From: Sisyra terminalis
Lineage: Eukaryota; Arthropoda; Insecta; Neuroptera; Sisyridae
Assembly: GCA_958496175.1 (NCBI GenBank)
Contig: OY292277.1
Coordinates: 1,178,001 to 1,242,000 of the forward strand
DNA length: 64,000 nucleotides
Direction of reading: 5' to 3'
The position numbers and the translations under genes are program-made. The notes below the pieces were generated by a model. The model saw only the letters and a program-made list of their open reading frames with translations. It searched no databases and was not told the origin of the DNA. Each line of letters opens with the position of its first letter. The first letter of the stretch is position 1. This document shows positions 39,325 to 53,785 of this stretch, one piece after another.

Positions 39325-41969
39325 GCAATGATATCCGCAAAAATAACCGCAAATATCACCGCAATGATATCCGCAAAAATAACCGCAAATATCACTGCAA
39401 AATAACCGCAATGATATCCGCAAAAATAACCGCAATAATATCCGCAAAAATAACCGCAATGATATCCGCAAAATTAACCGCAAATATTACAGCAAAATAA
39501 CCGCAATAATATCCGCAAAAATAAACGCAAATATTACCGCAAAATATCCGCAATGATATCCGCAAAAATAACCGCAATAATATCCGCAAAAATAACCGCA
39601 ATGATCTCCGCAAAAATAACCGCAAATATCACCGCAAAATAACCGCAATGATATCCGCAAAAATAACCGCAAATATCACCGCAAAATAACCGCAATGATA
39701 TCCGCAAAAATAACCGCAAATATCACCGCAAAATAACCGCAATGATATCCGCAAAAATAACCGCAATGATATCCGCAAAATAACCGCAATGATATCCGCA
39801 AAAATAACCGCAATAATATCCGCAAAAATAACCGCAAATGTTACCGCAAAATAACCGCAATGATATCCGCAAAAATAACCGCAATAATATCCGCAAAAAT
39901 AACCGCAATAATATCCGCAAAAATAACCGCAATGATATCCGCAAAAATAACCGCCAATATTACCGCAAAATAACCGCAATTTTATCCGCAAAAATAACCG
40001 CAAATATCACCGCAAAATAACCGCAATGATATCCGCAAAAATAACCGCAATGATATCCGCAAAAATAACCGCAAATATTACCGCAAAATAACCGCATTGA
40101 TATCCGCAAAAATAACCGCAAATATCACCGCAAAATAACCGCAATGATATCCGCAAAAATAAATGCAAATATTACCGCAAAATAACCGCAATGATATCCG
40201 CAAAAATAACCGCAATGATATCCGCAAAAATATCCGCAATAATATCCGCAAAAATAACCGCAAATGTTACCGCAAAATAACCGCAATGATATCCGCAAAA
40301 ATAACCGCAATGATATCCGCAAAAATAACCGCAATGATATCCGCAAAAATAACCGCAATGATATCCGCAAAAATAACCGCAAATATTATCGCAAAAATAA
40401 CCGCAAATATTACCGCAAAATAACCGCAATGATATCCGCAAAAATATCCGCAAATATCACCGCAAAATAACCGCAATGATATCCGCAAAAATAACCGCCA
40501 TGATATCCGCAAAAATAACCGCAAATATCACTGCAAAATAACCGCAATAATATCCGCAAAAATAACCGCAATGATATCCGCAAAAATAACCGCAAATATC
40601 ACCGCAAAATAACTGCAATGATATCCGCAAAAATAACCGCAATAATATCCGCAAAATAACCGCAAATACTACCGCAAAATAACCGCAAAGATATCCGCAA
40701 AAATAACCGCAAATATCACCGCAAAATAACCGCAATGATATCCGCAAAAATAACCGCAATGATATCCGCAAAAATAACCGCAATAATATCCGCAAAAATA
40801 ACCGCAATGATATCCGCAAAATAACCGCAAATATTACCGCAAAATAACCGCAATGATATCCGCAAAAATAACCGCAAATATCACCGCAAAATAACCGCAA
40901 TGATATCCGCAAAAATAACCGCAATGATATCCGCAAAAATAACCGCAAATATCACCGCAATATAACCGCAATGATATCCGCAAAAATAACCGCAATAATA
41001 TCCGCAAAAATAACCGCAATAATATCCGCAAAAATAACCGCAATGATATCCGCAAAAATAACCGCAAATATCTCCGCAAAATAACCGCAATGATATCCGC
41101 AAAAATAACCGCAATAATATCCGCAAAATTAACCGCAAATATCACCGCAAAATAACCGCAATGATATCCGCAAAAATAACCGCAAATATTACCGCAAAAT
41201 AACCGCAATGATATCCGCAAAAATAACCGCAATGATATCCGCAAAAATGTCCGCAATAATATCCGCAAAAATAACCGCAAATGTTACCGCAAAATAACCG
41301 CAATGATATCCGCAAAAATAACCGCAATAATATCCGCAAAAATAACCGCAATGATATCCGCAAAATTAACCGCAAATATTACAGCAAAATAACCGCAATA
41401 ATATCCGCAAAAATAACCGCAAATATTACCGCTAAATAACCGCAATGATATCCGCAAAAATAACCGCAATAATATCCGCAAAAATAACCGCAATGATATC
41501 CGCAAAAATAACCGCAAATATCACCGCAAAATAACCGCAATGATATCCGCAAAAATAACCGCAAATATCACCGCAAAATAACCGCAATGATATCCGCAAA
41601 AATAACCGCAAATATCACCGCAAAATAACCGCAATGATATCCGCAAAAATAACCGCAATGATATCCGCAAAATAACCGCAATGATATCCGCAAAAATCAC
41701 CGCAATAATATCCGCAAAAATAACCGCTAATGTTACCGCAAAATAACCGCAATGAAATCCGCAAAAATAACCGCAATAATATCCGCAAAAATAACCGCAA
41801 TGATATCCGCAAAATTAACCGCAAATATTACAGCAAAATAACCGCAATAATATCCGCAAAAATAACCGCAAATATTACCGCAAAATAACCGCAATGATAT
41901 CCGCAAAAATAACCGCAATAATATCCGCAAAAATAACCGCAATGATATCCGCAAAAATAACCGCAAATA
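39325..41969 (-). repeat. Mosaic region, part shared with 44-46 kb
   Basis: Bases 39,325-40,020 match about 19,438-20,133 (19,887 bp spacing). From about 39,600 to 41,100 the word order is shared with about 44,260-45,780 at 4,662-4,663 bp. Private variants include CGCAATTTTATCC near 39,978, AAATGCAAATATT near 40,162, ATTATCGCAAAAATAACC near 40,386 and AAATGTCCGC near 41,247. No gene was seen. Confidence 0.82.
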
Positions 41970-44259
41970 TCACCGCAAAATAACCGCAATGATATCCGCA
42001 AAAATAAACGCAAATATCACCGCAAAATAACCGCAATGATATCTGCAAAAATAACCGCAAATATTACCGCAAAATAACCGCAATGATATCCGCAAAAATA
42101 ACCGCAATGATATCCGCAAAAATAACCGCAATAATCTCCGCAAAAATAACCGCAATGATATCCGCAAAATTAACCGCAATAATATCCGCAAAAATAACCG
42201 CAAATATTACCGCAAAATAACCGCAATGATATCCGCAAAAATAACCGCAAATATCACCGCAAAATAACCGCAATGATATCCGCAAAAATAACCGCAATAA
42301 TATCCGCAAATATTACCGCAAAATAACCGCAATGATATCCGCAAAAATAACCGCAAATATCACCGCAAAATAACCGCAATGATATCCGCAAAAATAACCG
42401 CAATAATATCCGCAAAAATAACCGCAAATGTTACCGCAAAATAACCGCAATGATATCCGCAAAAATAACCGCAATAATATCCGCAAAAATAACCGCAATA
42501 ATATCCGCAAAAATAACCGCAATGATATCCACAAAAATAATCGCAAATATCACCGCAAAATAACCGCAATGATATCCGCAAAAATAACCGCAATAATATC
42601 CGCAAAAATAACCGCAATGATATCCGCAAAATTAACCGCAAATATTACAGCAAAATAACCGCAATAATATCCGCAAAAATAACCGCAAATATTACCGCAA
42701 AATAACCGCAATGATATCCGCAAAAATAACCGCAAAAATATCCGCAAAAATAACCGCAATGATATCCGCAAAAATAACCGCAAATATCACCGCAAAATAA
42801 CCGCAATGATATCCGCAAGAATAACCGCAATGATATCCGCAAAAATAACCGCAAATATCACCGCAAAATAACCGCAATGATATCCGCAAAAATAACCGCA
42901 AATATCACCGCAAAATAACCGCAATGATATCCGCAAAAATAACCGCAATGATATCCGCAAAATAACCGCAATGATATCCGCAAAAATCACCGCAATAATA
43001 TCCGCAAAAATAACCGCAAATGTTACCGCAAAATAACCGCAATGATATCCGCAAAAATAACCGCAATTATATCCACAAAAATAATCGCAAATATCACCGC
43101 AAAATAACCGCAATGATATCCGCAAAAATAACCGCAATAATATCCGCAAAAATAACCGCAATGATATCCGCAAAATTAACCGCAAATATTACAGCAAAAT
43201 AACCGCAATAATATCCGCAAAAATAACCGCAAATATTACCGCAAAATAACCGCAATGATATCCGCAAAAATAACCTTAAAAATATCCGCAAAAATAACCG
43301 CAATGATATCCGCAAAAATAACCGCAAATATCACCGCAAAATAACCGCAATGATATCCGCAAGAATAACCGCAATGATATCCGCAAAAATAACCGCAAAT
43401 ATCACCGCAAAATAACCGCAATGATATCCGCAAAAATAACCGCAAATATCACCGCAAAATAACCGCAATGATATCCGTAAAAATAACCGCAATGATATCC
43501 GCAAAATAACCGCAATGATATCCGCAAAAATCACCGCAATAATATCCGCAAAAATAACCGCAAATGTTACCGCAAAATAACCGCAATGATATCCGCAAAA
43601 ATAACCGCAATAATATCCGCAAAAATAACCGCAATAATATCCGCAAAAATAACCGCAATGATATCCGCAAAAATAACCGCAAATATTACCGCAAAATAAC
43701 CGCAATGATATCCGCAAAAATAACCGCAAATATCACCGCAAAATATCCGCAATGATATCCGCAAAAATATCCGCAATGATATCCGCAAAAATAACCGCAA
43801 ATATTACCGCAAAATAACCGCAATGATATCCGCAAAAATAACCGCAATGATATCCGCAAAAATAACCGCAAATATCACCGCAAAAAAACCGCAATGATAT
43901 CCGCTTAAATAACCGCAATAATATCCGCAAAAATAACCACAATGATATCCGCAAAAATAACCGCAAATATTACCGCAAAATAACCGCAATGATATCCGCA
44001 AAAATAACCGCAAATATCACCGCAATGATATCCGCAAAAATAACCGCAAATATCACTGCAAAATAACCGCAATGATATCCGCAAAAATAACCGCAATAAT
44101 ATCCGCAAAAATAACCGCAATGATATCCGCAAAATTAACCGCAAATATTACAGCAAAATAACCGCAATAATATCCGCAAAAATAAACGCAAATATTACCG
44201 CAAAATATCCGCAATGATATCCGCAAAAATAACCGCAATAATATCCGCAAAAATAACCG
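41970..44259 (-). repeat. Sixth copy of the A/B higher-order family
   Basis: The string beginning with AATCTCCGC and AAAATTAACCGCAATAAT near 42,130-42,190 is the same one found at about 18.1, 23.9, 27.6, 31.6 and 37.9 kb. The successive spacings are 5,809, 3,749, 3,939, 6,366 and 4,188 bp. Inside this copy, the section around 42.55-42.9 kb is repeated at about 43.09-43.45 kb (544 bp spacing), with one altered unit, AACCTTAAAAATATCC, near 43,273. Confidence 0.85.
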
Positions 44260-45599
44260 CAATGATATCCGCAAAAATAACCGCAAATATATCCGCTAAA
44301 ATAACCGCAATGATATCCGCAAAAATAACCGCAAATATCACCGCAAAATAACCGCAATGATATCCGCAAAAATAACCGCAAATATCACCGCAAAATAACC
44401 GCAATGATATCCGCAAAAATAACCGCAATGATATCCGCAAAATAACCGCAATGATATCCGCAAAAATAACCGCAATAATATCCGCAAAAATAACCGCAAA
44501 TGTTACCGCAAAATAACCGCAATGATATCCGCAAAAATAACCGCAATAATATCCGCAAAAATAACCGCAATAATATCCGCAAAAATAACCGCAATGATAT
44601 CCGCAAAAATAACCGCCAATATTACCGCAAAATAACCGCAATTATATCCGCAAAAATAACCGCAAATATCACCGCAAAATAACCGCAATGATATCCGCAA
44701 AAATAACCGCAATGATATCCGCTTAAATAACCGCAAATATTACCGCAAAATAACCGCAATGATATCCGCAAAAATAACCGCAAATATCACCGCAAAATAA
44801 CCACAATGATATCCGCAAAAATAACCGCAAATATTACCGCAAAATAACCGCAATGATATCCGCAAAAATAACCGCAATGATATCCGCAAAAATATCCGCA
44901 ATAATATCCGCAAAAATAACCGCAAATGTTACCGCAAAATAACCGCAATGATATCCGCAAAAATAACCGCAATGATATCCGCAAAAATAACCGCAATGAT
45001 ATCCGCAAAAATAACCGTAATAATATCCGCAAAAATAACCGCAATGATATCCGCAAAAATAACCGCAAATATTACCGCAAAATAACCGCAATGATATCCG
45101 CAAAAATAACCGCAAATATCACCGCAAAATAACCGCAATGATATCCGCAATAATAACCGCCATGATATCCGCAAAAATAACCGCAAATATCACCGCAAAA
45201 TATCCGCAATGATATCCGCAAAAATATCCGCAATGATATCCGCAAAAATAACCGCAAATATTACCGCAAAATAACCGCAATGATATCCGCAAAAATAACC
45301 GCAAATATCACCGCAAAATAACCGCAAATACTACCGCAAAATAACCGCAATGATATCCGCAAAAATAACCGCAAATATCACCGCAAAATAACCGCAATGA
45401 TATCCGCAAAAATAACCGCAATGATATCCGCAAAAATAACCGCAATAATATCCGCAAAAATAACCGCAATGATATCCGCAAAAATAACCGCAAATATTAC
45501 CGCAAAATAACCGCAATGATATCCGCAAAAATAACCGCAAATATCACCGCAAAATAACCGCAATGATATCCGCAAAAATAACCGCAATGATATTCCCAA
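44260..45599 (-). repeat. Copy of the 39.6-41.1 kb segment
   Basis: Matches about 39,600-40,940 at 4,662 bp. CCGCTTAAATAACC variants (43,903 and 44,721) lie at its edge and inside it. The first TATTCCCAAA unit of the window is at 45,591, at its right end. That variant marks the region up to 55.9 kb. Confidence 0.8.
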
Positions 45600-46368
45600 A
45601 AATAACCGCAAATATCACCGCAATATAACCGCAATGATATCCGCAAAAATAACCGCAATAATATCCGCAAAAATAACCGCAATAATATCCGCAAAAATAA
45701 CCGCAATGATATCCGCAAAAATAACCGCAAATATCTCCGCAAAATAACCGCAATGATATCCGCAAAAATAACCGCAATTATATCCGCAAAATTAACCGCA
45801 AATATCACCGCAAAATAACCGCAATAATATCCGCAAAAATAACCGCAATGATATCCGCAAAAATAACCGCAAATATCACCGCAAAATAACCGCAATGATA
45901 TCCGCAAAAATAACCGCAAATATTACCGCAAAATAACCGCAATGATATCCGCAAAAATAACCGCAAATATCACCGCAAAATAATTGCAATGATATCCGCA
46001 AAAATAACCGCAAAAATAACCGCAATGATATCCGCAAAAATAACCGCAAATATCACTGCAAAATAACCGCAATGATATCCGCAAAAATAACCGCAATAAT
46101 ATCCGCAAAAATAACCGCAATGATATCCGCACTATTAACCGCAAATATTACAGCAAAATAACCGCAATAATATCCGCAAAAATAAACGCAAATATTACCG
46201 CAAAATATCCGCAATGATATCCGCAAAAATAACCGCAATAATATCCGCAAAAATAACCGCAATGATCTCCGCAAAAATAACCGCAAATATCACCGCAAAA
46301 TAACCGCAATGATATCCGCAAAAATAACCGCAAATATCACCGCAAAATAACCGCAATGATATCCGCAA
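45600..46368 (-). repeat. 769-bp tandem pair, unit 1
   Basis: Matches the next unit at exactly 769 bp. Markers are ACCGCAATATAACC (about 45,620), AATAATTGCAATG (about 45,982) and TCCGCACTATTAACC (about 46,128). The part 45.5-46.4 kb is also found at 52.9-53.8 kb with 7,390 bp spacing. Confidence 0.9.
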
Positions 46369-47102
46369 AAATAACCGCAAATATCACCGCAATATAACCG
46401 CAATGATATCCGCAAAAATAACCGCAATAATATCCGCAAAAATAACCGCAATAATATCCGCAAAAATAACCGCAATGATATCCGCAAAAATAACCGCAAA
46501 TATCTCCGCAAAATAACCGCAATGATATCCGCAAAAATAACCGCAATAATATCCGCAAAATTAACCGCAAATATCACCGCAAAATAACCGCAATAATATC
46601 CGCAAAAATAACCGCAATGATATCCGCAAAAATAACCGCAAATATCACCGCAAAATAACCGCAATGATATCCGCAAAAATAACCGCAAATATTACCGCAA
46701 AATAACCGCAATGATATCCGCAAAAATAACCGCAAATATCACCGCAAAATAATTGCAATGATATCCGCAAAAATAACCGCAAAAATAACCGCAATGATAT
46801 CCGCAAAAATAACCGCAAATATCACTGCAAAATAACCGCAATGATATCCGCAAAAATAACCGCAATAATATCCGCAAAAATAACCGCAATGATATCCGCA
46901 CTATTAACCGCAAATATTACAGCAAAATAACCGCAATAATATCCGCAAAAATAAACGCAAATATTACCGCAAAATATCCGCAATGATATCCGCAAAAATA
47001 ACCGCAATAATATCCGCAAAAATAACCGCAATGATCTCCGCAAAAATAACCGCAAATATCACCGCAAAATAACCGCAATGATATCCGCAAAAATAACCGC
47101 AA
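46369..47102 (-). repeat. 769-bp tandem pair, unit 2
   Basis: Tandem copy of 45,600-46,333. The left edge differs in one unit (normal CCGCAAAA near 46,367 where unit 1 has TTCCCAAAA). The right edge lies near 47,102, where this copy turns into the 47.1 kb words. Confidence 0.88.
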
Positions 47103-47173
47103 TGATATCCGCAAAATAACCGCAATGATATCCGCAAAAATAACCGCAATAATATCCGCAAAAATAACCGCAA

Positions 47174-49377
47174 ATGTTACCGCAAAATAACCGCAATGAT
47201 ATCCGCAAAAATAACCGCAATAATATCCGCAAAAATAACCGCAATAATATCCGCAAAAATAACCGCAATGATATCCGCAAAAATAACCGCCAATATTACC
47301 GCAAAATAACCGCAATTATATCCGCAAAACTAACCGCAAATATCACCGCAAAATAACCGCAATGATATCCGCAAAAATAACCGCAATGATATCCGCAAAA
47401 ATAACCGCAAATATTACCGCAAAATAACCGCAATGATATCCGCAAAAATAACCGCAAATATCACCGCAAAATAACCGCAATGATATCCGCAAAAATAACC
47501 GCAAATATATCCGCTAAAATAACCGCAATAATATCCGCAAAAATAACCGCAATGATATCCGCAAAAATAACCGCAAATATCACCGCAAAATAACCGCAAT
47601 GATATCCGCAAAAATAACCGCAATAATATCCGCAAAAATAACCGCAATGATATCCGCAAAAATAACCGCAAATATTACCGCAAAATAACCGCAATGATAT
47701 CCGCAAAAATAACCGCAAATATCACCGCAAAATAACCGCAATGATATCCGCAAAAATAACCGCAATAATATCCGCAAAAATAACCGCAAATGATACCGCA
47801 AAATAGCCGCAATGATATCCGCAAAAATAACCGCAATAATATCCGCAAAAATAACCGCAATAATATCCGCAAAAATAACCGCAATGATATCCGCAAAAAT
47901 AACCGCAAATATCACCGCAAAATAACCGCAATGATATCCGCAAAAATAACCGCAATGATATCCGCAAAAATAACCGCAATAATATCCGCAAAAATAACCG
48001 CAAATATTACCGCAAAATAACCGCAATGATATCCGCAAAAATAACCGCAAATATCACCGCAAAATAACCGCAATGATATCCGCAAAAATAACCGCAAATA
48101 TCACCGCAAAATAACCGCAATGATATCCGCAAAAATAACCGGAAATGTTACCGCAAAATAGCCGCAATGATATCCGCAAAAATAACCGCAATAATATCCG
48201 CAAAAATAACCGCAATAATATCCGCAAAAATAACCGCAATGATATCCGCAAAAATAACCGCAAATATCACCGCAAAATAACCGCAATGATATCCGCAAAA
48301 ATAACCGCAATAATATCCGCAAAAATAACCGCATTGATATCCGCAAAATTAACCGCAAATATTACAGCAAAATAACCGCAATAATATCCGCAAAAATAAC
48401 CGCAAATATCACCGCAAAATAACCGCAATGATATCCGCAAAAATAACCGCCAATATCACCGCAAAATAACCGCAATGATATCCGCAAAAATAACCGCAAT
48501 AATATCCGCAAAAATAACCGCATTGATATCCGCAAAATTAACCGCAAATATTACAGCAAAATAACCGCAATAATATCCGCAAAAATAACCGCAAATATCA
48601 CCGCAAAATAACCGCAATGATATCCGCAAAAATAACCGCAAATATATCCGCTAAAATAACCGCAATAATATCCGCAAAAATAACCGCAATGATATCCGCA
48701 AAAATAACCGCCAATATCACCGCAAAATAACCGCAATGATATCCGCAAAAATAACCGCAATAATATCCGCAAAAATAACCGCAAATGTTACCGCAAAATA
48801 ACCGCAATGATATCCGCAAAAATAGCCGCAATAATATCCGCAAAAATAACCGCAATAATATCCGCAAAAATAACCGCAATGATATCCGCAAAAATAACCG
48901 CAAATATCACCGCAATATAACCGCAATGATATCCGCAAAAATAACCGGAAATGTTACCGCAAAATAGCCGCAATAATATCCGCAAAAATAACCGCAATAA
49001 TATCCGCAAAAATAACCGCAATAATATCCGCAAAAATAACCGCAATGATATCCGCAAAAATAACCGCAAATATCACCGCAAAATAACCGCAATGATATCC
49101 GCAAAAATAACCGCAAATATCACCGCAAAATAACCGCAATGATATCCGCAAAAATAACCGCAATAATATCCGCAAAAATAACCGCAATGATATCCGCAAA
49201 AATAACCGCAAATATTACCGCAAAATAACCGCAATGATGTCCGCAAAAATAACCGCAATAATATCCGCAAAAATAACCGCAAATGTTACCGCAAAATAAC
49301 CGCAATGATATCCGCAAAAATAACCGCAATGATATCCGCAAAAATAACCGCAATAATATCCGCAAAAATAACCGCAA
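47174..49377 (-). repeat. 2.2-2.5 kb tandem pair, unit 1
   Basis: Matches the following unit with spacing of 2,204 bp (47,174 to 49,378), 2,322 bp (47,414 to 49,736) and 2,464 bp (48,101 to 50,565). The two jumps are 118 and 142 bp, both sums of 24- and 23-mers. Shared markers are GCAAAACTAACC (47,324 and about 49,528), AAATGATACCGC followed by AAATAGCCGC (about 47,790 and 50,112), and AACCGGAAATG (48,141 and 50,605). Confidence 0.85.
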
Positions 49378-50940
49378 ATGTTACCGCAAAATAACCGCAA
49401 TGATATCCGCAAAAATAACCGCAATAATATCCGCAAAAATAACCGCAATAATATCCGCAAAAATAACCGCAATGATATCCGCAAAAATAACCGCCAATAT
49501 TACCGCAAAATAACCGCAATTATATCCGCAAAACTAACCGCAAATATCACCGCAAAATAACCGCAATGATATCCGCAAAAATAACCGCAATGATATCCGC
49601 AAAAATAACCGCAAATATTACCGCAAAATAACCGCAATGATATCCGCAAAAATAACCGCAAATATCACCGCAAAATAACCGCAATGATATCCGCAAAAAT
49701 AACCGCAATGATATCCGCAAAAATAACCGCAAATATTACCGCAAAATAACCGCAATGATATCCGCAAAAATAGCCGCAAATATCACCGCAAAATAACCGC
49801 AATGATATCCGCAAAAATAACCGCAAATATATCCGCTAAAATAACCGCAATAATATCCGCAAAAATAACCGCAATGATATCCGCAAAAATAACCGCAAAT
49901 ATCACCGCAAAATAACCGCAATGATATCCGCAAAAATAACCGCAATAATATCCGCAAAAATAACCGCAATGATATCCGCAAAAATAACCGCAAATATTAC
50001 CGCAAAATAACCGCAATGATATCCGCAAAAATAACCGCAAATATCACCGCAAAATAACCGCAATGATATCCGCAAAAATAACCGCAATAATATCCGCAAA
50101 AATAACCGCAAATGATACCGCAAAATAGCCGCAATGATATCCGCAAAAATAACCGCAATAATATCCGCAAAAATAACCGCAATAATATCCGCAAAAATAA
50201 CCGCAATGATATCCGCAAAAATAACCGCAATAATATCCGCAAAAATAACCGCAAATATCACCGCAAAATAACCGCAATGATATCCGCAAAAATAACCGCA
50301 ATAATATCCGCAAAAATAACCGCATTGATATCCGCAAAATTAACCGCAAATATTACAGCAAAATAACCGCAATAATATCCGCAAAAATAACCGCAAATAT
50401 CACCGCAAAATAACCGCAATGATATCCGCAAAAATAACCGCAATAATATCCGCAAAAATAACCGCAAATATTACCGCAAAATAACCGCAATGATATCCGC
50501 AAAAATAACCGCAAATATCACCGCAAAATAACCGCAATGATATCCGCAAAAATAACCGCAAATATCACCGCAAAATAACCGCAATGATATCCGCAAAAAT
50601 AACCGGAAATGTTACCGCAAAATAGCCGCAATGATATCCGCAAAAATAACCGCAATAATATCCGCAAAAATAACCGCAATAATATCCGCAAAAATAACCG
50701 CAATGATATCCGCAAAAATAACCGCAAATATCACCGCAAAATAACCGCAATGATATCCGCAAAAATAACCGCAATAATATCCGCAAAAATAACCGCATTG
50801 ATATCCGCAAAATTAACCGCAAATATTACAGCAAAATAACCGCAATAATATCCGCAAAAATAACCGCAAATATCACCGCAAAATAACCGCAATGATATCC
50901 GCAAAAATAACCGCCAATATCACCGCAAAATAACCGCAAT
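49378..50940 (-). repeat. 2.2-2.5 kb tandem pair, unit 2
   Basis: Copy of unit 1 up to the CCGCCAATATCACC word near 50,912, which corresponds to 48,448 in unit 1. One visible substitution is AAAATAGCCGCAAATATC near 49,770, where unit 1 has AACCGC. Confidence 0.83.
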
Positions 50941-51879
50941 GATATCCGCAAAAATAACCGCAAATATCACCGCAATATAACCGCAATGATATCCGCAAAA
51001 ATAACCGCAATAATATCCGCAAAAATAACCGCAATAATATCCGCAAAAATAACCGCAATGATATCCGCAAAATAACCGCAATGATATCCGCAAAAATAAC
51101 CGCAATAATATCCGCAAAAATAACCGCAAATGTTACCGCAAAATAACCGCAATGATATCCGCAAAAATAACCGCAATAATATCCGCAAAAATAACCGCAA
51201 ATGTTACCGCAAAATAACCGCAATGATATCCGCAAAAATTACCGCAATAATATCCGCAAAAATAACCGCAATAATATCCGCAAAAATAACCGCAATGATA
51301 TCCGCAAAAATAACCGCAAATATCACCGCAAAATAACCGCAATGATATCCGCAAAAATAACCGCAATGATATTCCCAAAAATAACCGCAAATATCACCGC
51401 AATATAACCGCAATGATATCCGCAAAAATAACCGCAATAATATCCGCAAAAATAACCGCAATAATATCCGCAAAAATAACCGCAATGATATCCGCAAAAA
51501 TAACCGCAAATATTACCGCAAAATAACCGCAATGATATCCGCAAAAATAACCGCAATGATATCCGCAAAAATAACCGCAATAATATCCGCAAAAATAACC
51601 GCAAATATTACCGCAAAATAACCGCAATGATATTCCCAAAAATAACCGCAAATATCACCGCAATATAACCGCAATGATATCCGCAAAAATAACCGCAATA
51701 ATATCCGCAAAAATAACCGCAATAATATCCGCAAAAATAACCGCAATGATATCCGCAAAAATAACCGCAAATATTACCGCAAAATAACCGCAATAATATC
51801 CGCAAAAATAACCGCAATGATATCCGCAAAAATAACCGCAAATATCACCGCAAAATAACCGCAATGATATCCGCAAAAA
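50941..51879 (-). repeat. Satellite rich in TTCCC and AATATAACC units
   Basis: Two TATTCCCAAA units (51,370 and 51,631), each followed by an ACCGCAATATAACC unit about 30-40 bp later. Their spacing is 261 bp, one 24-mer more than the 237 bp seen in the later pairs. No unique sequence was seen. Confidence 0.8.
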
Positions 51880-53121
51880 TAACCGCAATGATATCCGCAA
51901 AAATAACCGCAATAATATCCGCAAAAATAACCGCAAATATTACCGCAAAATAACCGCAATGATATCCGCAAAAATAACCGCAAATATCACCGCAAAATAA
52001 CCGCAATGATATCCGCAAAAATAACCGCAAATATCACCGCAAAATAACCGCAATGATATCCGCAAAAATAACCGGAAATGTTACCGCAAAATAGCCGCAA
52101 TGATATCCGCAAAAATAACCGCAATAATATCCGCAAAAATAACCGCAATAATATCCGCAAAAATAACCGCAATGATATCCGCAAAAATAACCGCAAATAT
52201 CACCGCAAAATAACCGCAATGATATCCGCAAAAATAACCGCAATAATATCCGCAAAAATAACCGCATTGATATCCGCAAAATTAACCGCAAATATTACAG
52301 CAAAATAACCGCAATAATATCCGCAAAAATAACCGCAAATATCACCGCAAAATAACCGCAATGATATCCGCAAAAATAACCGCCAATATCACCGCAAAAT
52401 AACCGCAATGATATCCGCAAAAATAACCGCAATGATATCCGCAAAATAACCGCAATGATATCCGCAAAAATAACCGCAATAATATCCGCAAAAATAACCG
52501 CAAATGTTACCGCAAAATAACCGCAATGATATCCGCAAAAATAACCGCAATAATATCCGCAAAAATAACCGCAAATGTTACCGCAAAATAACCGCAATGA
52601 TATCCGCAAAAATAACCGCAATAATATCCGCAAAAATAACCGCAATAATATCCGCAAAAATAACCGCAATGATATCCGCAAAAATAACCGCAAATATCAC
52701 CGCAAAATAACCGCAATGATATCCGCAAAAATAACCGCAATGATATTCCCAAAAATAACCGCAAATATCACCGCAATATAACCGCAATGATATCCGCAAA
52801 AATAACCGCAATAATATCCGCAAAAATAACCGCAATAATATCCGCAAAAATAACCGCAATGATATCCGCAAAAATAACCGCAAATATTACCGCAAAATAA
52901 CCGCAATGATATCCGCAAAAATAACCGCAAATATCACCGCAAAATAACCGCAATGATATCCGCAAAAATAACCGCAATGATATTCCCAAAAATAACCGCA
53001 AATATCACCGCAATATAACCGCAATGATATCCGCAAAAATAACCGCAATAATATCCGCAAAAATAACCGCAATAATATCCGCAAAAATAACCGCAATGAT
53101 ATCCGCAAAAATAACCGCAAA
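51880..53121 (-). repeat. 1,906-bp higher-order block, copy 1
   Basis: Matches 53,786-55,027 at 1,906 bp. The markers AACCGGAAATG (52,074) and paired TATTCCCAAA (52,744 and 52,981) recur at 53,980, 54,650 and 54,887. The last 0.8 kb recurs once more at 55.1-55.9 kb. Confidence 0.92.
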
Positions 53122-53785
53122 TATCTCCGCAAAATAACCGCAATGATATCCGCAAAAATAACCGCAATAATATCCGCAAAATTAACCGCAAAAATCACCG
53201 CAAAATAACCGCAATAATATCCGCAAAAATAACCGCAATGATATCCGCAAAAATAACCGCAAATATCACCGCAAAATAACCGCAATGATATCCGCAAAAA
53301 TAACCGCAAATATTACCGCAAAATAACCGCAATGATATCCGCAAAAATAACCGCAAATATCACCGCAAAATAATTGCAATGATATCCGCAAAAATAACCG
53401 CAAAAATAACCGCAATGATATCCGCAAAAATAACCGCAAATATCACTGCAAAATAACCGCAATGATATCCGCAAAAATAACCGCAATAATATCCGCAAAA
53501 ATAACCGCAATGATATCCGCACTATTAACCGCAAATATTACAGCAAAATAACCGCAATAATATCCGCAAAAATAAACGCAAATATTACCGCAAAATATCC
53601 GCAATGATATCCGCAAAAATAACCGCAATAATATCCGCAAAAATAACCGCAATGATCTCCGCAAAAATAACCGCAAATATCACCGCAAAATAACCGCAAT
53701 GATATCCGCAAAAATAACCGCAAATATCACCGCAAAATAACCGCAATGATATCCGCAAAAATAACCGCAAATATCACCGCAAAAA
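53122..53785 (-). repeat. Third copy of the 45.9-46.4 kb word string
   Basis: Carries the AATAATTGCAATG, TCCGCACTATTAACC and AATGATCTCC markers (about 53,372, 53,518 and 53,655). These are the ones found at 45.98-46.27 kb and 46.75-47.04 kb (7,390 bp from the first). It sits between two copies of the 1,906-bp block. Confidence 0.88.
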
